Assembly: GCF_036906915.1 (NCBI RefSeq)
Contig: NZ_JBAKHX010000004.1
Coordinates: forward strand, 186,001 to 250,000
Source: Phytohabitans sp036906915
GTDB taxonomy: Bacteria; Actinomycetota; Actinomycetes; Mycobacteriales; Micromonosporaceae
DNA length: 64,000 nucleotides
Direction: 5' to 3'
In this document: one piece after another, positions 51,768-60,540 of the stretch
How positions within the stretch are numbered: the first letter of the stretch is position 1
Layout: every line of letters begins with the position of its first letter
Translations under genes and position numbers: made by a program
Notes under the pieces: model-generated
Told to the model about the DNA's origin: nothing
The model's input: only the letters and a program-made list of their open reading frames with translations
The model's database searches: none

Positions 51768-51771
51768 GGGG

Positions 51772-52710
51772 CTAGATCACGCTGACGAGCAGGGCCGGGT
51801 CGACGTTGCCGCCGCTGATGACGGCGACCGTACGACCCGGCGGCAGCTCTGCCCGCCGGAAGAGGTGCGCGGCTGTGGCGACCGCCCCGCTCGGCTCCAC
51901 GACCAGCCGGCTCTCCCGCACCAGGCGGCTCATCGCGGCCCGGATCTCCTCCTCGCTCACGGTCACGATCCCGTCGAGGCGCTCGCGCAGGTGGGCGAGA
52001 GTCAGCTCGGACAGGCCGGTCCGCACCCCGTCGGCGATTGTCCGGTAGGCCTGCTCGACCGGCCACGTGACCAGCTCACCCGCCGCGAGCGAGTCGCGCG
52101 CGTCGGCCGCGTACTCCGGCTCGACGCCGATCACGGCGGCTTCAGGTCGCAGCGCCTTGACCGCTGTGGCGATGCCTGACGCGAGCCCACCGCCGCCGAC
52201 GGGTACCAGCACGACATCGACGTCGGGCAGGTCCGCGACGATCTCCAGCCCGATCGTGCCCTGCCCAGCGATCACGTCCCGGTGGTCGAAGGGCGGGATC
52301 AGGGTCATTCCACCCTCCGCGGCCAGCCGTTCCGCCTCGGCCAGCCGCCGCGCGGGCGGTACCAGGACGACCGTCGCGCCCAGCGCGCGTACCTGATCGA
52401 TCTTGACCGCGGGTGCGATTTCCGGGATCACGACCATGCACGGCGCGCCGGCCGCGCGGGCCGCGTAGGCCAGCGCCTGGCCATGGTTTCCCGACGAGTG
52501 CGTGACGACGCCCCGCGAGCGGCGCTCCGCCGGCACCGACGCCACCGCATGGGTGGCACCACGGATCTTGAAGGAACCGACCGGCTGGAGGCTTTCGGGC
52601 TTGAGCAGAAGCTGGTCGTCCCACCGGCACGGCAGCAGCGGGGTGCGGACAGCGACGCCGGCGACGCTCACGGCCGCCGCCTCCACGTCGTCGATCGAGA
52701 TCAGATCCAT
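51772..52710 (-). CDS. Threonine/serine dehydratase-like PLP enzyme
   Basis: The 312 residues are a fold-type II PLP enzyme: Lys48 in PVGSFKIRGA, SSGNHGQALAYAAR, the phosphate loop PVGGGGLASGIA, and the end strand VISGGNVDP. It lacks the C-terminal ACT regulatory domain of biosynthetic IlvA, so it is a catabolic threonine dehydratase or serine racemase-like protein. ATG 52710, divergent from the DUF4352-like gene. Confidence 0.9.
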   Translation of the reverse strand: MDLISIDDVEAAAVSVAGVAVRTPLLPCRWDDQLLLKPESLQPVGSFKIRGATHAVASVPAERRSRGVVTHSSGNHGQALAYAARAAGAPCMVVIPEIAPAVKIDQVRALGATVVLVPPARRLAEAERLAAEGGMTLIPPFDHRDVIAGQGTIGLEIVADLPDVDVVLVPVGGGGLASGIATAVKALRPEAAVIGVEPEYAADARDSLAAGELVTWPVEQAYRTIADGVRTGLSELTLAHLRERLDGIVTVSEEEIRAAMSRLVRESRLVVEPSGAVATAAHLFRRAELPPGRTVAVISGGNVDPALLVSVI

Positions 52711-52776
52711 GCCGCCAAGATTGCCCGCTATCCCGCACGACAAAAGCCTAGAATCGCCCAAAGGGGGGTCGGGCGG

Positions 52777-53313
52777 ATGCGCGGTCGGCTGGCCATCATC
52801 GCTGGCGCCGCCGTGGCCGCGGCCGTGCTGTGCTGCGGCGCGGGCACCGGCGTGGTCACCGGGGTGCTGCTCTGGGGCGACGACGTCTACGAACGGGTCG
52901 TGCGCGTGCGGGTGGACACCGTCGGGCTGGGCGAGGCAGGACGGGACGGCAGCCTGGAGTTCCGCGTCAACGACGTGCAGTGCGGCATCGTCCAGGTCGG
53001 CGACCCGTACATCAACCAGACCGCCGTGGGGCAGTTCTGCCTGATCCAGCTCACCGTGAGCAACGTCGGGAGCCGGCCGGCCACGTTCGCCGACACGCTA
53101 CAGCGCGCGTACGGGCCGGACGGGGCCCGCTTCGCCGCCGACAGCGGCGCCGGCATCCTCGCCAACCCGGAACAGCAGCTCTTCCTCAACGAGATCAACC
53201 CGGGCAACCGCGTGGCCGGCGTGGTCGTCTACGACATCCCGCCGGACAGCCGGATCGCCGAGCTCGAACTGCACGAGACCGAGAACTCCGCCGGCCTCCG
53301 GGTCACACTCTGA
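52777..53313 (+). CDS. DUF4352-like membrane-anchored protein
   Basis: The 178 residues have a membrane anchor (5-30, GRLAIIAGAAVAAAVLCCGAGTGVVTGVLL) followed by a single beta-rich domain with DUF4352/telokin-like features (LEFRVNDVQCGIVQVG, QFCLIQLTVSNVGSRPATF, ANPEQQLFLNEINPGNRVAGVVVYDIP). It is exported as a membrane-bound domain; function unknown. ATG 52777 after AAGGGGGGTC. Its last 11 bases overlap the convergent permease gene. Confidence 0.85.
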   Translation: MRGRLAIIAGAAVAAAVLCCGAGTGVVTGVLLWGDDVYERVVRVRVDTVGLGEAGRDGSLEFRVNDVQCGIVQVGDPYINQTAVGQFCLIQLTVSNVGSRPATFADTLQRAYGPDGARFAADSGAGILANPEQQLFLNEINPGNRVAGVVVYDIPPDSRIAELELHETENSAGLRVTL

Positions 53314-54739
53314 GCTCCTCGATCGCTGTGCTCGCGCGCAGAAAGAGCAGGCCGGCTCCGACGACCGCGAGCACCGCCACCACGGCGCCAGCGCCGAGCA
53401 GCGCCAGGTCGTCAAGGGGTACTGGTACCTCGCGCACGACGCTGTCCTGTCTGGAAGCGTCGCCGAACAGGCCCCGGGACAGCCCCACCCCAACCGCTAG
53501 CGCGGTCGCGATCCCCAGTACCGCCGGAGTCAGCGACTGCCACATCACAGCCTTCGCCAGCGTGGATCGGGGCACGCCGGTCGCCACGAGCGCGGCGTAC
53601 GACCGCCGGCGGGACACGATCGACTCGGCGAGCGCGACGACCAAGCCGCCCGCGGCGATGACCAGGCCGACCGCGATCGCGATGTTGATGAGGTTGAACG
53701 CTCCGAAGTAGAAGTCGGTGTCGCGCGGTTCGATGGTCACGCCGCTGGGGGCGGACCGCTCGGCCGCCTCCCGCTCCACCTGGAAATCGGTGGCGAACGA
53801 CGAGCGCACCCCCGCCGCCCCGCCGCCGAAGACCAGGCACGCGAGCAGTCCGGCGAGCGTGCGGCTGCCGTTCCACGGGTCGGCCATCAGGCGCCGTGCC
53901 GCCAGCAGGGTCGCCGGCCGCCGACCGAAGCGGTGCATGAGCCAGCCCGTCCTGTATGAGATCCAGCCGGTGCCCGCCACGACACCGACCGTGGCGCACG
54001 CCAGTCCCAGGAAAAGCAGTACCAGGAGCAACGCGGGTGTATCGCCTTCGAGCTGCCGCGACAACGGCACGATCGACGCCGTGATGACGAGGCCCACGAT
54101 GATCAGCACGCCTGGCCACGGCATCGGGGGCCGGTCTCGCACGCGCCGGACCACCCCGAACGGCGTGACCACGACCCGCCGGAGCTGTAGGACCGCGAAG
54201 AGCATGGCGACCGCCGGGATGCCCAGGCACACCGCGGCGATCCACCAGGCTGGCGGCACCACGTCGGTGGGCAGCGGCAGCTTGCCGTCGGCACCCGGCC
54301 TGTGCAGCAGCTCACGGCCGCCGAAGTACGCGCCCACCCCGGCCGCCGTGCCCAGCACGCTGGCCAGACCGGTCTCGGTCGCGGCGATCGCGATCGCCTG
54401 GCCCGGGCTGCCGCCGGCGAGCCGGATCGCGGCCAGGCGGCGGTCCCGCGACGGCGCCCCGAGCAGCGCGCACTGACCCGCGAGGGCCAGCACCGGGATG
54501 GTGAGCAGCACCAGTACCACCACGACGCCCGGGCGGAGGCCGGCTTCCGCGATCAGAGCATGGCGGTACTGCGGACTCACCCTGGAGCCGTTGTCCTCCA
54601 CGGTCGGTATCGCGACGACGGTCAGCGCGGCGAGGTACGCCAGCGTGGCGAGACCGGCGGACAGGCCGGTCAGCGCCACCCGCGCCGTGTCGCTGCGGGT
54701 GCCGGCGAGTGCCAGCCGCACCAGCGCCCAGGGCTTCAC
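53303..54739 (-). CDS. FtsX-like ABC transporter permease
   Basis: The 478 residues have about ten hydrophobic segments in two FtsX blocks, with one outer region (ATDFQVEREAAERSAPSGVTIEPRDTDFYFG). LVLLTIPVLALAGQCALLGAPSRDRRLAAIRLAGGSPGQ is typical of the actinobacterial FtsX exporters. It starts in an ATGA overlap with the ATPase gene and is the third gene of the PadR-ABC operon. Confidence 0.9.
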   Translation of the reverse strand: MKPWALVRLALAGTRSDTARVALTGLSAGLATLAYLAALTVVAIPTVEDNGSRVSPQYRHALIAEAGLRPGVVVVLVLLTIPVLALAGQCALLGAPSRDRRLAAIRLAGGSPGQAIAIAATETGLASVLGTAAGVGAYFGGRELLHRPGADGKLPLPTDVVPPAWWIAAVCLGIPAVAMLFAVLQLRRVVVTPFGVVRRVRDRPPMPWPGVLIIVGLVITASIVPLSRQLEGDTPALLLVLLFLGLACATVGVVAGTGWISYRTGWLMHRFGRRPATLLAARRLMADPWNGSRTLAGLLACLVFGGGAAGVRSSFATDFQVEREAAERSAPSGVTIEPRDTDFYFGAFNLINIAIAVGLVIAAGGLVVALAESIVSRRRSYAALVATGVPRSTLAKAVMWQSLTPAVLGIATALAVGVGLSRGLFGDASRQDSVVREVPVPLDDLALLGAGAVVAVLAVVGAGLLFLRASTAIEELRV

Positions 54740-55425
54740 GGCTGAGCCGCCACGGTGCCAAGGCCGGTCGGATCGGCCACGCCGTCGCGGAGCATGACCT
54801 CGCGGTCCCCGTAGGCCGCCACCTGCACGTCGTGCGTGACCAGCACGACCGTGGTGCGCTGCTCGCGGGCCAGCCGCACGATGTGGCCGAGCACCTGCTC
54901 ACCGGCCAGCGAGTCCAGCGCACCCGTCGGCTCGTCGCAAAAGAGCACCCGCGGCTCGGTGACGAGCGCCCGCGCGACCGCGCAGCGCTGCTGCTGGCCG
55001 CCCGACATCTCGCCCGGCCGCTGGTCGGCGAGGTCGGCGACACCGAGCCGGTCCAGCCAGGACAGTGCCGCGGTCCGCGCCTCTCGCCGCCCCGTGCCGG
55101 CGAGAAGCAGCGGCAGCGCGACGTTCTCCGCGGCGGTCAACTCCGCCACGAGCTGCCCGAACTGGAACAGCACGCCGAACTCGGTGCGCCGAAGCGCCGC
55201 TCGTGCTCCCTCCGACCAGGTGTCGATGCGGTGCTCCCGGTAGGTCACCTCGCCGGCGTCCGGCCGGAGGATGCCGGCCATGCAGTGCAGCAGGGTCGAC
55301 TTGCCGCAGCCGGACGGGCCGGTGACGGCGACGATCTCGCCCTCCTCGACATCCAGGTTGACGCCGCGAAGGGCGGGCGTCCGCCCGTACGACCGGACGA
55401 GGCCGCGGGCACTCAGGTAGCTCAT
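54736..55425 (-). CDS. ABC transporter ATP-binding protein (LolD/MacB-like)
   Basis: The 229 residues have Walker A GPSGCGKSTLLHCMAG, signature MSGGQQQRCAVARAL, Walker B RVLFCDEPTGALD and the His-switch LVTHDVQVA. Its length and the sequence EGEIVAVTGPSGCGKS match the FtsE/LolD/MacB group that pairs with FtsX-like permeases. Coupled by ATGA/GTGA overlaps on both sides. Confidence 0.94.
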   Translation of the reverse strand: MSYLSARGLVRSYGRTPALRGVNLDVEEGEIVAVTGPSGCGKSTLLHCMAGILRPDAGEVTYREHRIDTWSEGARAALRRTEFGVLFQFGQLVAELTAAENVALPLLLAGTGRREARTAALSWLDRLGVADLADQRPGEMSGGQQQRCAVARALVTEPRVLFCDEPTGALDSLAGEQVLGHIVRLAREQRTTVVLVTHDVQVAAYGDREVMLRDGVADPTGLGTVAAQP

Positions 55426-55961
55426 CGGGTGATCACCTCTTCGTGCAGGTCGGCGACCCGGTCCAGCGTGGTTCGCAGCCAGCGCAGGTCCGCGTCGAGG
55501 TGGGCGATGCCGAAGTCGGCCGCGATCACGTCGCCGAGGGTGGCGTCCGGATCCGTCTTCACGCCGGTCAGCTCCCGCAGGCGGGCGGTGTGTGCCGCGC
55601 GTTGTGCGGCCAGGTACTCACGGGCCTGGTCCGCGTCGCCGACCAGCAGGGTGACGACGACCTTGGCGAGCAGCACGCTGGTGAGGTGCGGCATCGGTGC
55701 CTCCACGGCCGCGATCCACTCCATCAGCGCCTTGCGGCCGTCCTCCGTCAGCTCGTACGACGTGCGATCCGGCCCCGCGTCCCGATCCTGGCCCGCCGGC
55801 ACGACGAGCCCGTCGCGCGCCAACCGGCCGAGCGTCGCGTAGACCTGCCCAAACGCCACCGGCTTGGCTCGCGGCAGCTTGAGGTCGTGCGCCCGCTTCA
55901 AGTCGTACCCGTGTTTGGGTCCGTCAGCGAGCAGCCCGAGAAGGACGTGGGGCGTGGACAC
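55422..55961 (-). CDS. PadR-family transcriptional regulator
   Basis: The 179 residues have an N-terminal winged helix (HVLLGLLADGPKHGYDLKRAHDLKLPRAKPVAFGQVYATLGRLARDGLVVPAG) and the PadR C-terminal dimerisation helices (REYLAAQRAAHTARLRELTGVK). It probably represses its own operon (padR-ATPase-permease) through the palindrome directly upstream. GTG 55961. Confidence 0.93.
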   Translation of the reverse strand: MSTPHVLLGLLADGPKHGYDLKRAHDLKLPRAKPVAFGQVYATLGRLARDGLVVPAGQDRDAGPDRTSYELTEDGRKALMEWIAAVEAPMPHLTSVLLAKVVVTLLVGDADQAREYLAAQRAAHTARLRELTGVKTDPDATLGDVIAADFGIAHLDADLRWLRTTLDRVADLHEEVITR

Positions 55962-55969
55962 GCCGGCAA

Positions 55970-55998
55970 CTATTCATCCAGTGAATAGCCGCTGTCAA
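55970..55998 (-). promoter_or_regulatory. PadR operator and promoter
   Basis: A perfect inverted repeat CTATTCA-5 bases-TGAATAG (55970-55988) lies 9 bases upstream of the padR start, directly downstream of a -35-like TTGACA (minus strand, 55993-55998). It thus covers the spacer and -10 region, the arrangement expected for autorepression; the arms resemble PadR-type sites. The leader is very short. Confidence 0.75.
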
Positions 55999-56007
55999 CC
56001 CTGACCC

Positions 56008-57537
56008 TCAGTTACGCCGGATGGCGACAACCGCGATGTCGTCGCGGACCTCCGGCGCGGCCAGTTCGCGGACCAGCCGCTCGCAGAAGCGGTCCAGGTC
56101 GGCGTCGACCCGGGTCGCCGCCCCGGCCAGCTCTGCCAGGCCGACGTCGATGTCGGCGTCGCGCCGCTCGATCAGGCCGTCCGTGTACAGGATCAGCGTG
56201 CCGCCGCGCGGCAGCGTGAATCGCAGGTCGTCGGGGCGGTCGACAGCCACACCCAGCAACGGCGCGCGATGTTCCCGGTACGCGATCCTGCGACCAGCCG
56301 CGACCAGCGGCGGCGGATGACCGGCGCTTGCCATCCGGACCCTGCCGTTGCGCGGGTCGATGAGCAACAGGCACAGCGTGGCCAGCTCACCCGGCAGCAG
56401 GCGGCGCAGCAGCGTGTCGACCCGTGCCACCACGGCGGCCGGCTCGTGACCGTCCACCGCGTACGCCCGGACCGCGTGCCGCACCTCGGCCATCACGGTG
56501 GCGGCGTGCAGCGAATGGCCGGTCACGTCACCGATCGCCACCAGCAGCCGATCGTCGATCACCGTGAGCTCGTAGAAGTCTCCGCCAACCTCGGTATCAG
56601 CGGTTGCCGGTTCGTATCGCACGGCGAAGTCCCAACCAGGCACATCGGGCAGGCGCCGCTGCAGCAGGCTGCGCTGGAGGGTCAGGGCTATCCGGTGTTC
56701 CTCGTCGTACGAGCGCTGCGCCTCCGCCGCGACGGCCACCGCCTGCGAAAGTTGCCGCAGCACGGGGTATCCGGGCATCTGGGTCTTGGTCGGCACCGCG
56801 ACGCTGACCGGCGGCCGGTCTTCTCGCAGCCTCGCCACCGCGACCGTCACCGTGTCACCGGCCGGCCACGCAACGAGCGGCCACTCGGCCGGCTCGTCCA
56901 CGCGGATGGTCGTGCCGACCGGCGCCGGACGGCGGTCGGCCTTCCGCAGGTGCACGGTGGTGGACGCGTCTCGGCCATTGGTCGCGGCCGCCAGCAATTC
57001 GCCGTCGGCGGTCTCGGCGGTCGCCACGACCGGCCCGTCGAAGATCTTCGCGGCGCCTGCGGCCGCGGCCTCGACGAGCCGCGCGACGGACGGCGCCAGG
57101 TTGATCGCGAGGGCGGTGTCGGCGAGCCGGCCAAGGCGCTCCGCGAGCCCTTCGGCCTGCTGCCGAGCCCGGCAGTACCGCAGGACGGACTGGACGGTGA
57201 CGATCAGCGCATCCGGGTCGATCGGCTCCGTGAGGTAGGCGTCGGCGCCGCTGGCCCGGTCGGCCATGTCGACCGCGTACTCCGACACGTGGACCACCGG
57301 CAGCGCGGCGTGCCGCGGGTCCTCCTTGATCCGTTCGCAGACCTCGAACCCGCTCTTATCGGGCAGCTTGACGTCGACCACCACCAGGTCGACGTGCTCA
57401 GCATCGAGGCAGGCCAACGCCTCCGCGCCGGTTCGGGCCTCAATCACCGCGTATCCGGACCGGCTGAGCACGTTGGCGAGTAGCTCTCGCTTGGCGGCGC
57501 TCCCGTCCGCCACCAAGATGGTCGCTGACTCGCTCAC
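56008..57537 (-). CDS. SpoIIE-type PP2C phosphatase with receiver domain
   Basis: The 509 residues have a receiver domain (1-115) with phospho-acceptor Asp55 (VVDVKLPDKSG), then a GAF-like sensor region (about 140-270), then a PPM/SpoIIE phosphatase domain (about 290-509: ALTLQRSLLQRRLPDVPGWDFAVRYEPATADTEVGGDFYE, LLVAIGDVTGHSLHAA, ILYTDGLIERRD, RDDIAVVAIR). The receiver is unusual: the conserved Lys after the fifth strand is Glu104 (YLTEPID), and the acidic pair near the N-terminus is reduced to Asp11. Divergent from a STAS antagonist gene, its probable target. Confidence 0.9.
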   Translation of the reverse strand: MSESATILVADGSAAKRELLANVLSRSGYAVIEARTGAEALACLDAEHVDLVVVDVKLPDKSGFEVCERIKEDPRHAALPVVHVSEYAVDMADRASGADAYLTEPIDPDALIVTVQSVLRYCRARQQAEGLAERLGRLADTALAINLAPSVARLVEAAAAGAAKIFDGPVVATAETADGELLAAATNGRDASTTVHLRKADRRPAPVGTTIRVDEPAEWPLVAWPAGDTVTVAVARLREDRPPVSVAVPTKTQMPGYPVLRQLSQAVAVAAEAQRSYDEEHRIALTLQRSLLQRRLPDVPGWDFAVRYEPATADTEVGGDFYELTVIDDRLLVAIGDVTGHSLHAATVMAEVRHAVRAYAVDGHEPAAVVARVDTLLRRLLPGELATLCLLLIDPRNGRVRMASAGHPPPLVAAGRRIAYREHRAPLLGVAVDRPDDLRFTLPRGGTLILYTDGLIERRDADIDVGLAELAGAATRVDADLDRFCERLVRELAAPEVRDDIAVVAIRRN

Positions 57538-57622
57538 CAGCTCAATGTACGGCGCTTTTGCGCCCCTCTACTGCGCGTACCGGACGGGTGGAGTACCTTT
57601 CATCCCGTACGGGAGGTCGCGA

Positions 57623-57973
57623 ATGTCGTTGACGGTAAGTACCGAGCAGCGCGGTGACGTTGTTGTCGTCGCGGTCGGCGGAGAGCTCGACATGGCTACT
57701 GCGCCACAGCTTCAGAACCAGATCAGCGATCTGCTCGACAAGGGCCGCAGTCGGCTCGTCTTCGACCTGTCCGAGCTGTCGTTCTGTGACTCGACGGGAC
57801 TGTCCGTCTTCGTCCGCGCGAAGAACAGCTGCGACGAGGCCGGTGGCCAGGTCCGCATCGCCGCTCCCCAGCGCGGCGTGCTGCGCATCCTCGAGGTGAG
57901 CGGCCTGGTGGAGGTCCTCCAGACCTACCCCACGGTCGCCGAGGCCATAGCCCCCGAGCCCGCAACCGACTAA
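57623..57973 (+). CDS. Anti-sigma factor antagonist (STAS domain)
   Basis: The 116 residues form a single STAS domain with the phosphorylation motif DLSELSFCDSTGLSVFVRA (Ser57). Proteins like this bind an anti-sigma kinase when dephosphorylated, releasing a sigma factor; the SpoIIE-type phosphatase encoded divergently 85 bases away may activate it. No anti-sigma kinase gene (RsbW-like) is in the window. ATG 57623 has GGGAGGTCGCGA in front. Confidence 0.94.
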   Translation: MSLTVSTEQRGDVVVVAVGGELDMATAPQLQNQISDLLDKGRSRLVFDLSELSFCDSTGLSVFVRAKNSCDEAGGQVRIAAPQRGVLRILEVSGLVEVLQTYPTVAEAIAPEPATD

Positions 57974-58036
57974 TCCCCCCGCCCCGCCCCGGCCCGCCCG
58001 GCCCGTCCCACCCGCCCCGCCGGTCCCGCTTCTTGC

Positions 58037-58120
58037 CGTCGATCAAGGGCAAACGCACGTGTTTTGATCTCCAAACCACGTGCATTCGCCCTTGATCGAT
58101 GCATTTCTCCTTGATCGACG
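58037..58120 (+). repeat. Palindromic intergenic element, copy 4
   Basis: CGTCGATCAAGGGCAA-ACGCACGTG pairs with CACGTGCATTCGCCCTTGATCGATG around TTTTGATCTCC, followed by third arm CTCCTTGATCGACG. It lies between the convergent STAS and glpK genes. Confidence 0.92.
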
Positions 58121-58128
58121 TCGCTTGG

Positions 58129-59646
58129 CTAGTCGACCTCGATCCAGTTCAGGGTCCGCTCCACGGCCTTCTTCCACCTGGTGTACCCCTCGGCCCGCCG
58201 CTCCTCCGACCAGGTCGGCTGCCAGCGCTCGCTCTCGTTCCAGTTCTGCCGCAGCTCGTCGGTGTTCTTCCAGAAGCCCACCGCCAGGCCGGCCGCGTAC
58301 GCCGCGCCCAGCGCGGTGGTCTCCGCGACCACCGGCCGGCTCACCGGCACACCGAGGATGTCGGCCTGCAACTGCATGCACAGCCGGTTGGCGGTCACCC
58401 CGCCGTCCACCTTGAGCACGTCGAGCCGCACCCCGGAGTCCTTGGCCATCGCCTCGGTGACATCGCGGCTCTGGTAGCAGATCGCCTCCAGCGTGGCCCG
58501 GGCCAGGTGCGCGTTCGTGTTGTACCGCGACAGCCCCACGATCACCCCGCGCGCGTCGGAGCGCCAGTAGGGCGCGAACAGCCCCGAGAACGCCGGCACG
58601 AAGTACACGCCCCCGCTGTCTTCGACCTGCGCCGCCAGCGCCTCGCTCTGCGCCGCGCCGCTGATGATGCCGAGCTGGTCGCGCAGCCACTGCACGGCCG
58701 AGCCGGTCACCGCGATAGAGCCCTCCAGCGCGTACACCGGTGGCTCGTCGCCAAACTTGTAGCAGACCGTCGTCAGCAGCCCGGACCGCGAGCGCACGAT
58801 CGATGTACCAGTGTTCAGCAGCATGAAGTTGCCCGTGCCGTAGGTATTCTTCGCCTCGCCCTCGGCGAAGCAGACCTGGCCGACAGTGGCGGCGTGCTGG
58901 TCGCCGAGGTCTGCCGTCAACGGCACCTCCCCACCCAGCGGACCGCCTGCCCGGGTCACCCCGAAACGGTTCGGATCGGACGAGGGCCGGATCTCGGGCA
59001 GCATCGCCCGCGGAATGCCGAAGAACGACAGCAGCTCGTCGTCCCAATCCAGGGTCTCCAGGTTCATGAGCATGGTGCGGCTGGCGTTCGTCACATCTGT
59101 GGCGTGCACGCCACCGTCGACCCCACCGGTGAGGTGCCACAACAGCCAGGTGTCCGTGGTGCCGAAGATCGCGTCGCCGCGCTCGGCCGCCGCCCGGACC
59201 CCGTCGACGTTCTCCAGGATCCACTGCACCTTGCCGGCGGAGAAGTACGTCGCCGGCGGCAGGCCGGCCTTCTCGCGGATGACATCACCGCGCCCGTCGC
59301 GGTCGAGAGCGGCGGCAATCTGATCGGTACGGGTGTCCTGCCAGACGATCGCGTTGTAGTACGGCCGGCCGGTGCGCCTGTTCCACACCACGGCCGTCTC
59401 ACGCTGGTTGGTGACGCCGAGCGCGACCAGGTCGGACGCGCTCAGGCCGTGGGCGTTCATGACGGTACCGATGACGGCCGACGTACGCTCCCAGATCTCC
59501 AGCGGATTGTGCTCCACCCAGCCGGCCCGGGGCAGAATCTGCTCGTGTTCGAGCTGGTGCCGCCCGACCACGTTCCCCGAGTGATCAAAGACCATGAACC
59601 GCGTACTGGTGGTCCCTTGATCAACCGCTCCGACAACCTGCCCCAC
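58129..59646 (-). CDS. glpK: Glycerol kinase
   Basis: The 505 residues match the FGGY family: GAVDQGTTSTRFMVFDHSG at the N-terminus, EQILPRAGWVEHNPLEIWE, ALGVTNQRETAVVWNRRTG, LWHLTGG, GDQHAATVGQ, FVPAFSGLFAPYWRSDARGVIVGL and DGGVTANRLCMQLQADILG. It phosphorylates glycerol to glycerol-3-phosphate. GTG 59646 is preferred, having GGAGGAC five bases upstream; GTG 59664 adds six residues. No glpF or glpD is adjacent. Confidence 0.96.
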   Translation of the reverse strand: MGQVVGAVDQGTTSTRFMVFDHSGNVVGRHQLEHEQILPRAGWVEHNPLEIWERTSAVIGTVMNAHGLSASDLVALGVTNQRETAVVWNRRTGRPYYNAIVWQDTRTDQIAAALDRDGRGDVIREKAGLPPATYFSAGKVQWILENVDGVRAAAERGDAIFGTTDTWLLWHLTGGVDGGVHATDVTNASRTMLMNLETLDWDDELLSFFGIPRAMLPEIRPSSDPNRFGVTRAGGPLGGEVPLTADLGDQHAATVGQVCFAEGEAKNTYGTGNFMLLNTGTSIVRSRSGLLTTVCYKFGDEPPVYALEGSIAVTGSAVQWLRDQLGIISGAAQSEALAAQVEDSGGVYFVPAFSGLFAPYWRSDARGVIVGLSRYNTNAHLARATLEAICYQSRDVTEAMAKDSGVRLDVLKVDGGVTANRLCMQLQADILGVPVSRPVVAETTALGAAYAAGLAVGFWKNTDELRQNWNESERWQPTWSEERRAEGYTRWKKAVERTLNWIEVD

Positions 59647-59707
59647 GCCGTCCTCCACTCCCACGTCCGTCGCTGCCCGCTGCGCCCGCGCCCTGCCCCG
59701 CCGCTTC

Positions 59708-59790
59708 CGTCGATCAAGGGCAACCGCACGTGCTTTGATCTCTCTCCACGTGCGTTTGCCCTTGATCGTGGCAAACTTCCTTGATCGGCG
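59708..59790 (+). repeat. Palindromic intergenic element, copy 5
   Basis: CGTCGATCAAGGGCAA-CCGCACGTG pairs with CACGTGCGTTTGCCCTTGATCG around TTTGATCTCT, followed by third arm TTCCTTGATCGGCG. It lies between glpK and the end of the immunity-like gene, both on the minus strand. Confidence 0.92.
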
Positions 59791-60540
59791 TCAGACCCGG
59801 GCAGGCTTGGGCGCGTCCAACACCACCCCGAACTCGTTCACCTGCCGCTCCTCCCGCCACGGCGCACACGTCCACGCGCCGCCCGCGGCGAGCGTCGCCT
59901 CCCGCACCTCGCCGAGAAACGCGTTCAGCCGCGCCCCGTTGAGCCGTGACAACACCCGGTTGTCGAGCGGCTCGTCCCGCGGCACTCCGCCGCGCCCCAT
60001 AGGCGAATTCCAAGGAAACCAAATATCCGTCGACGTAGCGAGTATGACCGACACCCTTTGCAGGCCGGGTAGGCTCTCCGAGCCGCCCTCAGCAGCGATC
60101 TCCAGCGGCTGGTAGGGATATCCGAACTCGTGGCCGACCATGTGTGCCAACTGGCCCATGTCTCTCACCCACGTTTCCGCTACGTCACCCTTCTCATCCG
60201 CATAGCTCAACATGGTGCACGCGACTGCGGGGTTTCGCATATTGGGGTCCAGAACGTCGCAAACGAACCCACGCGGTAGATGGAGGTCTTCTCTCGGGAT
60301 CAGATCGGAATGCTCTCGGATAAAATCACCGATATAGCCGTCGCGCTGCCTCCTGTATCCCATCCGATCGATCGATTCGACGCGATAGATACCGGTGCGG
60401 TCGCCGACAGCCAGGACAGCCTCCTGCCATTGCAGCAACGACTCGGGATCTGCCTCTGCCCACGGGAAGACGGCCTCCCACCAGAAGACCTCGTTGCTAT
60501 CGATGCTGTTCCAGTTGTTAGCAGGGGAAGCCAAGGCCAC
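59791..60540 (-). CDS. Putative immunity protein for the upstream toxin-like gene
   Basis: The 249 residues are soluble, acidic and aromatic-rich (VFWWEAVFPWAEADPESLLQWQEAV), with no family I recognise. It overlaps the end of the large toxin-like gene by 23 bases and shares its lower G+C, which is the usual place and makeup of an immunity gene. Start GTG 60540 is inside the toxin's last codons; there is no better alternative. The role is inferred from context only. Confidence 0.6.
   Translation of the reverse strand: MALASPANNWNSIDSNEVFWWEAVFPWAEADPESLLQWQEAVLAVGDRTGIYRVESIDRMGYRRQRDGYIGDFIREHSDLIPREDLHLPRGFVCDVLDPNMRNPAVACTMLSYADEKGDVAETWVRDMGQLAHMVGHEFGYPYQPLEIAAEGGSESLPGLQRVSVILATSTDIWFPWNSPMGRGGVPRDEPLDNRVLSRLNGARLNAFLGEVREATLAAGGAWTCAPWREERQVNEFGVVLDAPKPARV

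Noticed and set aside
8811..59790. The five palindromic copies as insertion sequences
   Set aside because: Too short for any transposase and no target duplications evident; kept as a repeat family instead.
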